Assembly: GCA_034336665.1 (NCBI GenBank)
Contig: CM067566.1
Location: 25,636,330 to 25,700,329 of the forward strand
Source of the DNA: Luscinia megarhynchos
Taxonomy: Eukaryota; Chordata; Aves; Passeriformes; Turdidae
Length of the DNA: 64,000 bases
Direction of reading: 5' to 3'
Shown: piece after piece, positions 25,470 to 37,400 of the stretch
How the letters are laid out: the number at the start of each line of letters is the position of its first letter
How positions within the stretch are numbered: position 1 is the first letter of the stretch
Program-made: the position numbers and the translations under genes
Notes under the pieces: model-generated
Seen by the model: the letters and a program-made list of their open reading frames with translations, nothing else
Told to the model about the DNA's origin: nothing
The model's database searches: none

Positions 25470-25660
25470 TTAAATAAACTTCCACCCGAGCTGTTAAAAT
25501 CGTGATGAATTAAATTAGCTGCCCAGCGCAGCTCTGCACTGTGCCAAAAGCCAAGCAAGCCGTCTACCCTACAAGATCAGCAAAATCAGAGGACTGGCAG
25601 GACGGAGGATGGAAAATCACAAATGTGAAAAACAAAATCACAGAGGACGGCAGGAAGGCC
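25470..25660 (+). ncRNA. Candidate first exon of a divergent transcript
   Basis: The stretch from about 30 bases below the plus-strand TATA motif to a consensus donor (GGCC|GTAAGTAT, GT at 25661) would make an exon of about 190 bases head to head with FRYL. A short open frame begins at an ATG at 25609 in good context (GGAGGATGG). It runs 17 codons to the donor (MENHKCEKQ...) and is preceded by a three-codon upstream frame. I do not recognise the peptide, so a long non-coding RNA is the likelier reading. The exon start is a guess from TATA spacing; no downstream exon was identified. Confidence 0.3.
25581..25658 (+). repeat. Imperfect direct repeat, ~25 bp, two copies
   Basis: The sequence CAAAATCAGAGGACTGGCAG plus GACGG at 25581-25605 recurs as CAAAATCACAGAGGACGGCA plus GGAAGG at 25633-25658, with two small indels and a few substitutions. 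It lies inside the candidate divergent exon and ends at its donor. Confidence 0.7.
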
Positions 25661-25740
25661 GTAAGTATTCCCACGGTGGATGCTTGCAAGAGAACTACAG
25701 CCAACTTAGGTTAGACACCTACAACCAGCAGCAGTTCTGG

Positions 25741-25868
25741 ATGTCCCAAGCTCCGGCGGGATGAAGCTCTGAGGAACCTGGTGTAGTAGAGGCGTCCCTG
25801 ATAGTGTAGGAGGCTGGAACTAGAACAGCTTTAAGGCCTCTTCCAATCCTAATCTTTTTATGATTCTA
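25741..25868 (+). mobile_element. CR1 LINE 3' fragment
   Basis: The stretch follows the layout of a CR1 3' end: a block resembling GGCTGGATGGGGCTCTGAGC, then AACCTGGT, TAGTAGAGGCGTCCCTG, GGCTGGAACTAGA, CTTTAAGGCCTCTTCCAATC and a TATGATTCTA terminus. CR1 copies are nearly always cut short at the 5' end, as here. This is the best evidence in the window for a bird or another sauropsid. Orientation is plus, opposite to FRYL. Confidence 0.9.
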
Positions 25869-27164
25869 CTAGCTCTTTGGAGTTTGGTTCACGGTGGGTT
25901 TTTTTCCTTAATGTCTTTTAAAGGACTTGAGCTGGGGTTTGTTTGGTTTGGGGTCTTTTTCTAAGTGTCTTCTAAAGGACTTGACACAATTTTAGTATTT
26001 CTAATAGTTTACTCTGTCCAGTATCATCTCAAACGCCACAATGGAGAAAGTCTTTCAGAAGTTACAGTTCTGGGTTCCTAGGGTTCCAGCACTGCCTTAG
26101 GTAGCACTAAGGTTTTAATGCCATTCTTTTGGGATAAAGCCAGATACTTTACCAATAGCCTTTACCCACTTCAGCACAGGGTAAAGCAGTTTCAGATAAA
26201 CCTCCTTCACCTCATCCACCCTACTAGGTACAACCAAAAGTTGGTGGCTCTATCAGCTTGAGGTGTCACCTCTACACAGATCAAAAACACACCTGAAAGT
26301 GTCTCAGATTTTTATTGGACAATACAAAAATGTCAGAAAGATTTCTACATACTGACAGGAAGAAATGACATGGAGAAAGGAATGCTTATTTCCCTAACTG
26401 CAACCAAATTGCACAAGTAACACTACCCCCGGGTCAAATAACAGAAATTGAGAGAACTGGATGCTGAGATTATTGTAGCAGTTTAATTATGTCTACTTAA
26501 ATTATAACTTGACCCACATCATACAGATGAACCAAAGAATGATGTGGATCCAAGGTAGACTGATTAACGAAATCTGCATTAAGGAGGTGATTTTAAAATC
26601 CACTTTCAAAACTGCTGCCCATACTCTACTAGGAGTAAACAAGCCAAGAGGAGGAAATAATACCTGTGTCCTTAGACAAATTAGAATTACCTGAAGTTGT
26701 AGGAAAGATTTAAGAACAGTGTGCATCAAATACTTTCAAGGTTTGAGGTTTATTTGTGGTTTTAGTTTTGCTTGTTTGGGGCTTTTTTAATCTATATCCC
26801 CACCCCAAAAAGACAAAACAATTATCACTAACAGAGGTAACACAAACTAGTTGATGTAAAATTAAATGTTTCTAAGTGACAGGTCTAACACAGCAGCAGG
26901 AGGATACTGGAGAAAGTGGGACAAGCCTGTCACTGCATTAGGCTGGTTCAAGCACCAGCTGCTGTCATTTAGGAGATGAACAGTTTTATTGAGACCAGTA
27001 ATATCATTCAGTTTTTACAGATTAAAAATAATCCATATTTTCCCATGCAAAAAATATTTTTCTATAATAAGATACTAAATTGCCACCTATATAGAGCAGA
27101 ACACATATCCACAGAGTAACTCTTTGGGACTTTGCATCAAACTTTCTCTCATAAGCCTGTTTCA

Positions 27165-27204
27165 GGTAATACTGCCTCAGCAGTAGGTAATATTACCTCA
27201 TATT
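27165..27204 (+). repeat. Imperfect direct repeat containing a 12-bp palindrome
   Basis: GGTAATACTGCCTCAGCAGTA at 27165-27185 is followed directly by a shortened copy, GGTAATATTACCTCATATT. The second copy begins with the perfect palindrome GGTAATATTACC (27186-27197). No function is apparent. Confidence 0.75.
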
Positions 27205-30200
27205 CCTTTTATGAATACATTCTAAGTTACACTTCAAGCATTCCTTTTTCCTCTTACTAAATAAGACATAACAGAGGTTGTATTTTGTTATGAGTTGGAT
27301 ATAAAGGTCAGATTTTGGAACCAGCTGATGAATTTCACCACTAATTTGAAAGACTGTATTAATTATGGTTGGTGTCTGACTGCCTTTAACACTGGGCTAC
27401 AGAGACTTCTTCAAAGGAATCGTTGTTAACAGTGTGCATTCCAAAATTATGAGCCAACTGGCTCAGCACCTCAAAAATAATGACTTTTTAAAATACACTT
27501 TGGGTTCTTTGTAGTTGCCCATTTTCCCCCTCAGCTTTTATTCTTTAAGTTATTAGCACCAAAAACTTATTAAAAAACAATCATCCCAAAAACTCCAGGA
27601 GACATTCTAAAACAACCCTACAAAAGTATAAATCTCCATATTCCATCTTCTAGAGTCCTATTAAGAAGACTTTCAACAAACCGAGGAAGTTGTCAGTATT
27701 GCAAAATTAAATGATAATAGGAAATCTTTTTCAAAATTTGCATTTATTTATGATATTGAGGTGTTTGGCCAAGCAAGTTACATGGCCTTTCACCATGGCA
27801 TTTTGTAGCACTGTTATTTATTCATAGTATCAGCTAATGCTCACCATCAATTGGGTTTCCTCAAGGATACTAGCAATTTTCATTTTAAATGATTAATAGA
27901 AAAAATATTAGCCCACTAACAATTTCTAATAAATGAGAACTGTATGCACCAAGAGTATAAGCTTCTCCTTCTAAGGATTTCAATAGATGCATTGAAGACT
28001 AGGAATATATAATATTAGGAACAAAAATATTTTGAAAATGTTTTCTTGATACTACACGAATATGCATGCTCTCATACATACATGCACAGACATAGCAACT
28101 TTGATTAAATTATCATTAATTTATTAGATTTAAAAATGGTTTACACCAAGTATTTTCACAGCCCTCCCCTTGCCCAAGAAAGGCAAAAACAAATTATCAG
28201 TACAAGTCCACTTAACAAGTGGAGGAGTGGGTCTATCAGTATCTTAGACCTATCAGATAAATATCAGCATCGAAAGAGCTTTCTTATTGTACAACTTTGT
28301 ACAAGCCTTCAAACAATTCTTCCTCCTCATAATTCAATTTAACTGCTTTATAACCAAAGGTGTGTCAATAGCAATGACTACCAGGTTTTGGTTTTCCTTA
28401 AAATAGTTACTGAAACAATCTACCAAATAGTAGAACAAACAGAAGATTTCAGTGTAAGACACTAAATTTAAAATGTAACCTTTTATTTTTAATCAAGAAC
28501 AGTAAAAACAGGAAAGAAAACTATGGATTAAAAGTCTCTGAATCTTGTACAAACAGACAAGACTAATTCTTTGAGAAGAGCCCAACAAATCTTATCATGC
28601 AGAATTTTAAGATATCAACATGTATTTCTAGAACTGTGGTAGAAAAATGTCATTTACAACATGGATTTTTTTTTTCCAGTTCCTCATTTTCAGATAGGAA
28701 AATGAAAGAGCCTTCTGGAAAGTACACTGTGTCTAGAACTGAGAGCAACAAATATGACCACTAAAAACACTTATTACTTTGAGAATTTATAAGAGAAGGC
28801 TTCCATAAGATTAATATTTTACTATTTTAGATAAAATGGAAAATAAAGTATTTGCATTTAAATATAAGTAAATAACTTTGCTCTGGAGCTGGTTCATGTA
28901 AGAAAAAAATTCAAAAAGAAAATATGAAATGGAGGATTTGTGCAATACTTTTATTAATAAAAGCTGAACATTACACAATTCCAATAAATACACAGTTTAT
29001 ACACTGATCCTAGTACTTGTATACCCTTTGATTCTGGATCAATTTAACTTCTAAAGGGAGCAGACTACTATAAAGTCTATTTTTGATACTTTCTCAAGAG
29101 TCAAGGTGAGGTATGCATGAATAAGCACACTGGTATCAGCAAGCTCTTAAAAGAGCATGACAAGAATTGGACTGTAGGTGCAGTAAAGCAGAAGCGCTCA
29201 ATCTGCAGATGCAAGCTGTTTGTATTCTACAAAAATGATTAATCCAAGTGCCCAGTCCACACCATGCTTTCTGCTCAAATATGAAAAAGGAGTAAAGAGG
29301 ATGGCCAGAAGCAAAATTGCTCAGGCTGCTTCAGTGACCTAAGTCAGCAGACTCCAGGTTGCTACTAGACTGATACATTACAAGATTCATGCACTGTAAG
29401 CCCAGCTGCTCCAGGAAGCACTAGACTGTCCATCTGTGGTACCATTCATCCATAGCAGGCTTGACCTGTACAAGCAAAGTCCATTCAGCACTTCCACACA
29501 CACAGTAAGCTCAGTCATAGGATAGGTAAGATTTGCCTTGAGTGTTGCGATAGCTAGAGGACCCAAGCAATGTAAGAGATCAAAAACTTTAGCACTGTAG
29601 AGAGTACAGATAACAGAATTTTTCTTTATTTGCAGAAGTAGGTATTTAATAAAAATATTTCTAAAAGAATCATTATCCATAAGAGGATCAATACATTTAC
29701 CAGAAATGTGTACACAAAGACTATTAGCATAGCTTTGCTTTAATTCAAGTAACATCATGCCATTTTCTTGGAGTTACCCAGACACAGTGCTGGTAACTAT
29801 TTTGAACTATGTACATGAAGTGCCATATGCATAATACTGCTGCTGCTGCAGTAACTGCCAAAGATCTGGCCTGTGGCAAACACTGATATGCAAGACCAAA
29901 AAAAGTTAGTGTGATTCACACAATGTTGTTTTTGCTTCACCTCTACAGGCTGAAAAGAAGGGTTTCATGACTGAAGCTATTGCTGTATTTATTATCTTAA
30001 AAGAGCAATATTTAACTTCAAAAAGTTTGCTTTTAAATGGCAAAGAAATAACACTTTATAAGTCATTAATTTGTGTTTCACAGAAAGCACTACAGATTTT
30101 CAGCTTCATTTCCTTTTTTCTCCCCCTTCATTTGAAGTGTTATTCCCCAGTTCTACAATAGTTTCATTTCTCTAGGAGCATATTCATAACACCTCCCTCC

Positions 30201-33200
30201 CTCCCACAACTCCCCAGCGCAGCTCTGGCTTTTTTCTAATAGAATGGCCAAGATAACAGAATATGATTTTTCTACTTACCCCTCTACAAAATAATTTAGA
30301 TTATTTTGAACAAAGCATTCTGGTATCAACACTCAATTAAAAATCACAGCTGAAGGCATTCTTGTCAGTTACAAAAAACATGCAAGTACTCTTGCTTACA
30401 GAAGTATCTTTACAGTCTTCAGACCTACTACATTCATCTTTGGGATGATACAGACTGACAGAAAATACATTCACACAAAGAATTACAAATAATATTTCCC
30501 ATTTAAAGTAAATTATGAACCTTCCAGCTAGTTCTAGAAGGACATTGAAGATGCACAGCCTTCTTGCAGAACATTTGAGTAAGATCAAAGAGGATACAGT
30601 TAAATATTAACTTTTCATCAAGTAAACAATATCTAGTTTGAATAGTAAGTCTGCTGTAAACGGGGAAAAAAAATATAAAGGGAAAGAATCCCCCACAACC
30701 TTCAAGAGAAATTAAATCCTGAAAAATCAGATCATCTTCAAGGTAGTTTAACAACAGCTTCATGAATTTTTTAAGAATTTATACTAGACAGATATCCAGC
30801 CCTTCCCGAAAATCTAGCTTTCCAGATCAGCAAACATTGTAAGACTACAAGGAAACAAATGAGCAATAAAAAGGTGAAACATTTCAAAAACCGCAATAGG
30901 CAGTTCTGAGATGATATTTAACCAATCTCCCTCCAAGACAAAATGAGACAGGTAAAGTCATACAGAAGCCCAAAGCTGCTACCACATCTCATAAGTCTGG
31001 TAAATCCAAGTTTCTCAATTGTCACAAGCAGCCCTGTAAATAAAATTTTGGAAAATACAGTGATTTACTCTCTTTTCAGACGTTAAATTTCAATCTTCAA
31101 TGACTGCAAATAAACTTAAAGGTGTGAAGTCCAATTAGGACAGTTCCATGTCAGAGAACATGAAATAACTGCCTTAAGGTCTGATCTGTCCAATACTGTA
31201 TCATGTCAGCCTCCTCACTGTGCTTCAGAACAAACATACCAATGCTCTGGGTTTGGGGAACCAGCCCTCTGTTTTCACCCTTTTAAATGGAACCTGGAAG
31301 CAGTTACAGAGCTACACAGAAAATCCCTGCTTAGTTGCTGGGCATTTAAATGGACAGAGTAAGGAAAAGGGCTTAACTCTGTTACCCTACAAGGCCTCAA
31401 GACAACTGCTACAAATCAGTTATGTTTCTATTTCTGTTGTTCCTCCCAAGCTGCTGGATGTCTGTGTCACTTTTATGGGAAACATCGTATTTAAATTATG
31501 CAAGGATCAGTTATTCTATCCCTATAGAGATTATGGGGGGGGACCTCACAGAGTTTGAGATTCATCTGGGAAAACTTTAAAGAATAAAAAGTTACAGAAA
31601 AAAAGTTACCTATAGGGATAAACTCAGCACAGAAGCTGCAATTTGTTAAGCCTCATGAGCACAAACTATTGTACTGAGGCAGAAAATATTCTCAGATGCA
31701 GATTGCCACTAAACTCACAGAGTAGATGAAGATCTTGTGTATGTGCTCACCCTGTGCCTGGAGCTGAATTCCTGCCTTCCTCCCTCTGCCATAAGCAAAG
31801 TTGAATGTTTGCTCCTGAGTCACTGTCACTGCAGTCCATCCCTGTTCATACATTAAAGCACTGCAGAGCCCTGCATAAGCAGATGTCTCAGCCACCTCTG
31901 CCACAGGGGACTTAACAAAAGGCAGAGGGGGAGGGGGGACATCACCATGACAAGAGGAAACTACTACAGGTGTATCTGTAAAACTCCTCAAAATCATAAA
32001 CCTACCACTTACTCCACCATGGCTTAAATTCCTATGTAGGCAGCAGCTCTGCACACATTGTATAAGAACTTGGACAGCTGTACTTAAGAGTCCAGAAAAG
32101 GAAAGCAAGAAGGGACAAGGCATGGACAATTTTCTCTTGAGGTTTCAACTCCTGAAATTGCCTTTCCTGATGTTCCAGTTACACAGGGCAGGAGCATTTG
32201 GAGCTCCACCACCCAGTATGAGAAAAAAATAGAGAAATTACATTAACATGGCATTCTTTGCAGTTTAACAAAAATGGCATATTTCTTCACTCCAGCGAAT
32301 ATTTAGTGCCTTTTTTTAGTGCTTTAGTTACCAGGATTTAAACAATTAAGTGTTTTCAATGCTGAATTCTGCAAGCTTTCTCATCTCTGTGAAACAACAG
32401 ATTCTTGTAGGAACCTGAAGATCAAGTAAAAAAATAGAGATGCTTTCACAATTTAAAAAGGTAATTAAAAGGTAAAATATACATTGTTTTGCAAATCAGA
32501 AATAAGTCATGAGTGTCATTTCTGAACCTTTATCTTGAGCAAGCACGCTGTTACACTAAAGAAAAGCAAGAAAAGAAATACAAAAATCAGAAGGGGAGAG
32601 AATCAGTAGCAAATCCAAGGGCAGCTAAATGCAACAGTTAGATACTCGAAACCTAACACACACTAAAACTTTACAAGGCCACGTTTCTCCAAAGTTGTGC
32701 AAATAGTCCACAACACAAAGTTCCTTAAAGTGCCTTAGCTGGCTATTACAAAACAGCTTCTGCCAGCAGCTGCACATGGGCAGCAGCTGTGAAGCCCAGC
32801 ACTCCACCTGAACCATGGCAGGCAGCTCTGCATCTGGCACAGAAAACAAAAAAACAATAGTGTCACTTCACTGCAAGCCCTACCAACTACTGCAAAATGA
32901 AGAACAGAAAGCAGGTGGTAAAAACACGATCACATAAAATGCACAATGTGCTTTAGCTTTTTCTATTCATTCAACTAGCTCTACCCTATTTGTCAGTCAT
33001 ATTATCTATTGATAGAGCATTTGCATACTGTTCATTTCTCCCAGTAACTGATATGAACATGTTAATTATCCAAACATACAATACACCTATAAATGTCTAT
33101 GGTAAAACTTCCTCTATACCTGGGCAAATTAACCTACTCTGCTCTACACAGCTCCTTCCATGAAACAAGGAATTTATGGAAACCCCAAACAACAAAGAAA

Positions 33201-34457
33201 AAACAATTCTAAACTAACTCTAATAAACTGAAAACAACGTACTAGATAAATACAATATTTTTATACAAGTTTTGAGTTTCTTTTATATGTATTACTGGGT
33301 TTCCTGTTTTAAGTTAGAAAATACTTTGAAATTAAAAACATCCTTCCTTTAGCAAGTCATCTTCTCAAAGAAGTAACTGAGACAAAGCTCACACCAGTGC
33401 ATTTTTAAGAGATGCCAAGTGACACCAGACAGTTTTGATTCAGTCTGTAATAAGACCGTGCAACAGCATCCTAATGTTAGAGTATCTGAAGCTTATATTG
33501 CCACATTGGTCTTGTCAATGAGCATTGAAAGTATCCCAAGCAACCAGAGTCCACAACATGTTTGTCACTGCAGACCTCACTGGACTAATCAATTAAAGAG
33601 CTATTATTATTATTTATGCTGTATCTCCCTATAAAAGCATATTGCACAGCTCATGAAGCGAGGATACACCAAGTCCTGAACATCCAGAGCATGTCATGAA
33701 AGACTGCTGCAGACAGAAACTTAACCTCTTCAGAAGGTTCCACCAGTAAAGTGACATGACTTCCTGAAAGTTTTACTCATCTCTTCAAAACAGTAATGCA
33801 TTTGAATGTCTCATAACAAAACCCTTCTTTTAAAAATAAATACAAACATCAAAAATTTAGAAGCATGAGTCAAGAATCCTCCTGTCTGGGAGGGTGGATC
33901 TTTGCTGGAAGGGACCTTTTAGAACTTGGCTGGAGAACAAGAAGATGAGTGTCATGTAAAACAACCAATGTCACTAACACTGCTTCCAAAATCACAGCTA
34001 CTCTTCAATAGCATTTACTACCTGAGAGAACATATTCTTACTTGAAGAGCAACTAAAGGCTATTCACTGCTAAGTTAGAGACACAAAGAATAACATTTAC
34101 TGAAAAAGGAAAGGCTTTCCAAAGTAGCCCTTGATTAAGAGGAAGTAGTTGATTTGGATCCACATAATACAGGAACACCTATGAAGAGCCTAGAACAACA
34201 GCAACTAGAAACATATAAATTCACAAACCAAGACATAAAACAGTTAACAAATGCAGCCTACAGAAACTATCAACAGTTATCAAAAATACCAATTACTGAA
34301 AAATGTCCTGTCTTACTTGTCCACTTACAATTCACATTTTCATTAGAAACACAAAAACCATGCCTAAAGGAGATTAAGGCTAGTCTGATCACCTACAAAC
34401 TAAAACTTTTCCATTTGAAACATTTATTTTTCAAGTGATAATTGAAAAACTGTTTAA

Positions 34458-34490
34458 CGATTTTCCAATCCTAATCTTTCTGTAATTTTA
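34458..34490 (+). mobile_element. Possible CR1 3' tail remnant
   Basis: The sequence CGATTTTCCAATCCTAATCT followed by TTCTGTAATTTTA resembles the last 30 bases of a CR1 element and closely resembles the tail of the copy at 25741-25868. It is too short for certainty. Confidence 0.35.
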
Positions 34491-37400
34491 ATCTGAATTG
34501 CTGGTATCATTAGCATGGCATCTTCATATGCAGTTGCTAAATTAATCCTGCTAGAAAATACTATATTGACCTTTCAAATATATTCTTGAGCATTAGGAGG
34601 ATATTAGTTGGGATTTTTTTATCCTATAGATCAATCTTAATGTTTTAAAGGATAACAGTTTTTTGGTTCAAAAAAAAACCAGCTCCTTAAAAATAAGTTG
34701 ATGCTGTTATTTTGTTATCAAGCCTTTTATATACTTTGCCTTGGGATCACCAACAGACATTATTGATAGCAGATTAAGTTTTAAAATCTGTTCTATGTGC
34801 AAGATATTTAAAGTATAAATCAAAAAAGGAACAACACGCTAAACTCTTCTCTCCCTCTCAAAATGTCACTTTCAAGGCCTGTGGAGACCTTAGACCAAAG
34901 AATTTAAGATAATATTTTTGTTCTTGTATTACCAGTATATCATAGAACAGTTTTATGGTAGCAGACAATATTTTTGCAACATGTTTGTCCACATCTTATT
35001 GACTTCAGCACTTCACCACTCTCCTCAATCAGCTTTTGTAGAATCTTCTGAAAGCACAGAAGACCAAGGAAGTTTACTCACATCCCCTACATATATCATA
35101 TCTCTCTCCCTCTCCTTGAAGTTAAAAGCTTTATTTTGTTCCTCTCACAATTACCTTAAAAATAACTGTAGATTGGAATGATCAAGAGGTGTTTACTTAA
35201 TTTACAATCCTCCCACTAAATTTTATCTGCATTATATCAAAGAATTAGCCTAAAGATAACACTTCAAAGAATGTTGCTCAATTTCACCTTTTATTTTTTT
35301 CTCTTAATACACTGGAGATTTTATTACTTCTTTTCATCTTACAATCTGCAGGACAGAAAGTCAAAAGAACAGAAAAACAAAGTCTAAACAGCAGGTTTAC
35401 TGACATTCACTTCCCAAATTCAGCTGTTGGTTATTTCTCAGTGTTCCAATTTGCTGCCTATCCACTGGTATTGAAAGAGAAGGGGGATTCCCTTTGGTTT
35501 AGCAAGTTGAATAGTGTTATCAAAGACGGACATGCAATGGGAATATTAAAAACGAACATACAAGACAACTACTCAGGTGGAAGGGATACAATCTCCTGTT
35601 CACAACACTGAGCCATTACATTGAATCAGTTGCCACATGAAAGGTCATACTAACATTATGTCTGGAAAAACTTTTTAGGTGCTTGAAGTCCAGAAGATGC
35701 ATAAAAAGAGATCCTGCAAATCTGATACAAAGATAATAGATTAAGTGACCAATAGCAATAAAAAAATTGATAGGCTTTCTTCACCATGTGTCAGAGGAAA
35801 ATAAGTGAATTGTATACATATACTCCACACATTTATATAAATATACCCCACATGAGCAGCTGTTACATAAGAAGAAATACTTCTTCTAGATCCACCTTTC
35901 ATTTGATACACACCTTGTATGAAGCACTAAATTACAATTACTTCACCACTTGACTAAAATATATTGTCATTTTCTGCACATTCTTAAGATGAAACCCCGA
36001 GGAAAACTACAGCAGAAGTATATATAGTCAAGTATGCAATTTCAAAAGAAGATCACCAAACAATAAAGTAAAAATTATATTTGAGACATCTCTGACGATT
36101 AAACAACTATAGTTGATTTTCTGTACTAACGGTAAAATAAACAAGACAGAGGCATTCCCTCTGAACTTGGCCTTACTTTTAAAAAGATTTGCTGGACCTT
36201 ATTTCAGTTCTTTATTGATTCCATCTTAAGATAATGCCTTACTTAAGAAACATTTACCCAATAGTCATTTTATCTGCTTATAAGCAGTAATAATAAAACG
36301 TATCATCCCTGCACTTAAAATAAAACTCTGGAGAGATGCTTGTTTTTCCATTTATCTAAAATATTAAAGAGTTCATTTTCCACAAATCAATTAAAACAGG
36401 ATATCCAAAAGGTTACTGCTACTTTTGGTGAGTAAGACATCTAATGCTGTCACCACTACTGACCCAAAAGGCCCTTTCAGCAAGTTGATTCCTCTTGCCA
36501 ATTCATTTCAAAAAGTGCCCTCACATACATTAGAACATTTTCCGTTGGCTTTGTGAAATTAATCAGCTCAGAGAAAAGCCACACCAGAACCCAAGAGAAG
36601 ATGGGGAAGCTGCACAGATGTGAGTGAGATTGCCCTTTTCATTGACAGCAAACTGTTAGATCAGCCTGATCCGCTTGTAAAACTGCACTCAAAAATCAAA
36701 CCAAAATCTCCTTTCCCTACCTTCTGTTGCAAAGAGCTTCAAGCACAGATTTCAAAGGCCCTTAGGAGAGGTTCACTTATTATTTCTTATGGAAAATATA
36801 CACAGAACAATTTCCTGGGGCATTACTCAAGCAAAACAATGCTATCTGCAGTGATAAGAAAACAAGGAGAGAGGTTAGAGATTTTTATGTAAATAGTATT
36901 CTGGATCCCAAACCGTATTACAGAGCAGTCTTTAAATGCAAGTGAGCAGAGATTGTAGGGTGAAGCCATGGTACTTAGCTGCACACCAACCCCTCCAGTC
37001 TTTTCTAATCAAAACTCTGTACTTGAGTACAGAAACTGACTTTTATTCCATATATAAACATCAAGTCCCAGGTCATCATTTGCTGTACAGGGCTGATTAG
37101 AGATGCAACTGGGAGTTGAATACGCCCTGCAGAGCTACTGGTATTATAGGGACACAGCACTCACAGGTACTTCAGGTGTATCCAGCCCCTGCTAGTACCC
37201 CCGTGAGGCAATTACAGCTGTTACTTTACCACCAAAGAACACATTCCTGCTGGCATATTTTTACTCTCCTAGCAGAAGCACTTAAAGTGAAGCAGGTTCT
37301 CCATACAGAAGAATAACATGAGGTCTGTGAGCAGTGAGAATACTCACATCACTGATAAAATTAACATCTGTTCTACAGTTCTTGCATACTTGACTTACAC

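Noticed and set aside
33885..33935. GGAAGGGACCTTTTAGAAC as a minus-strand CR1 tail
   Set aside because: Only a short stretch agrees and the ATAGAAT terminus is missing.
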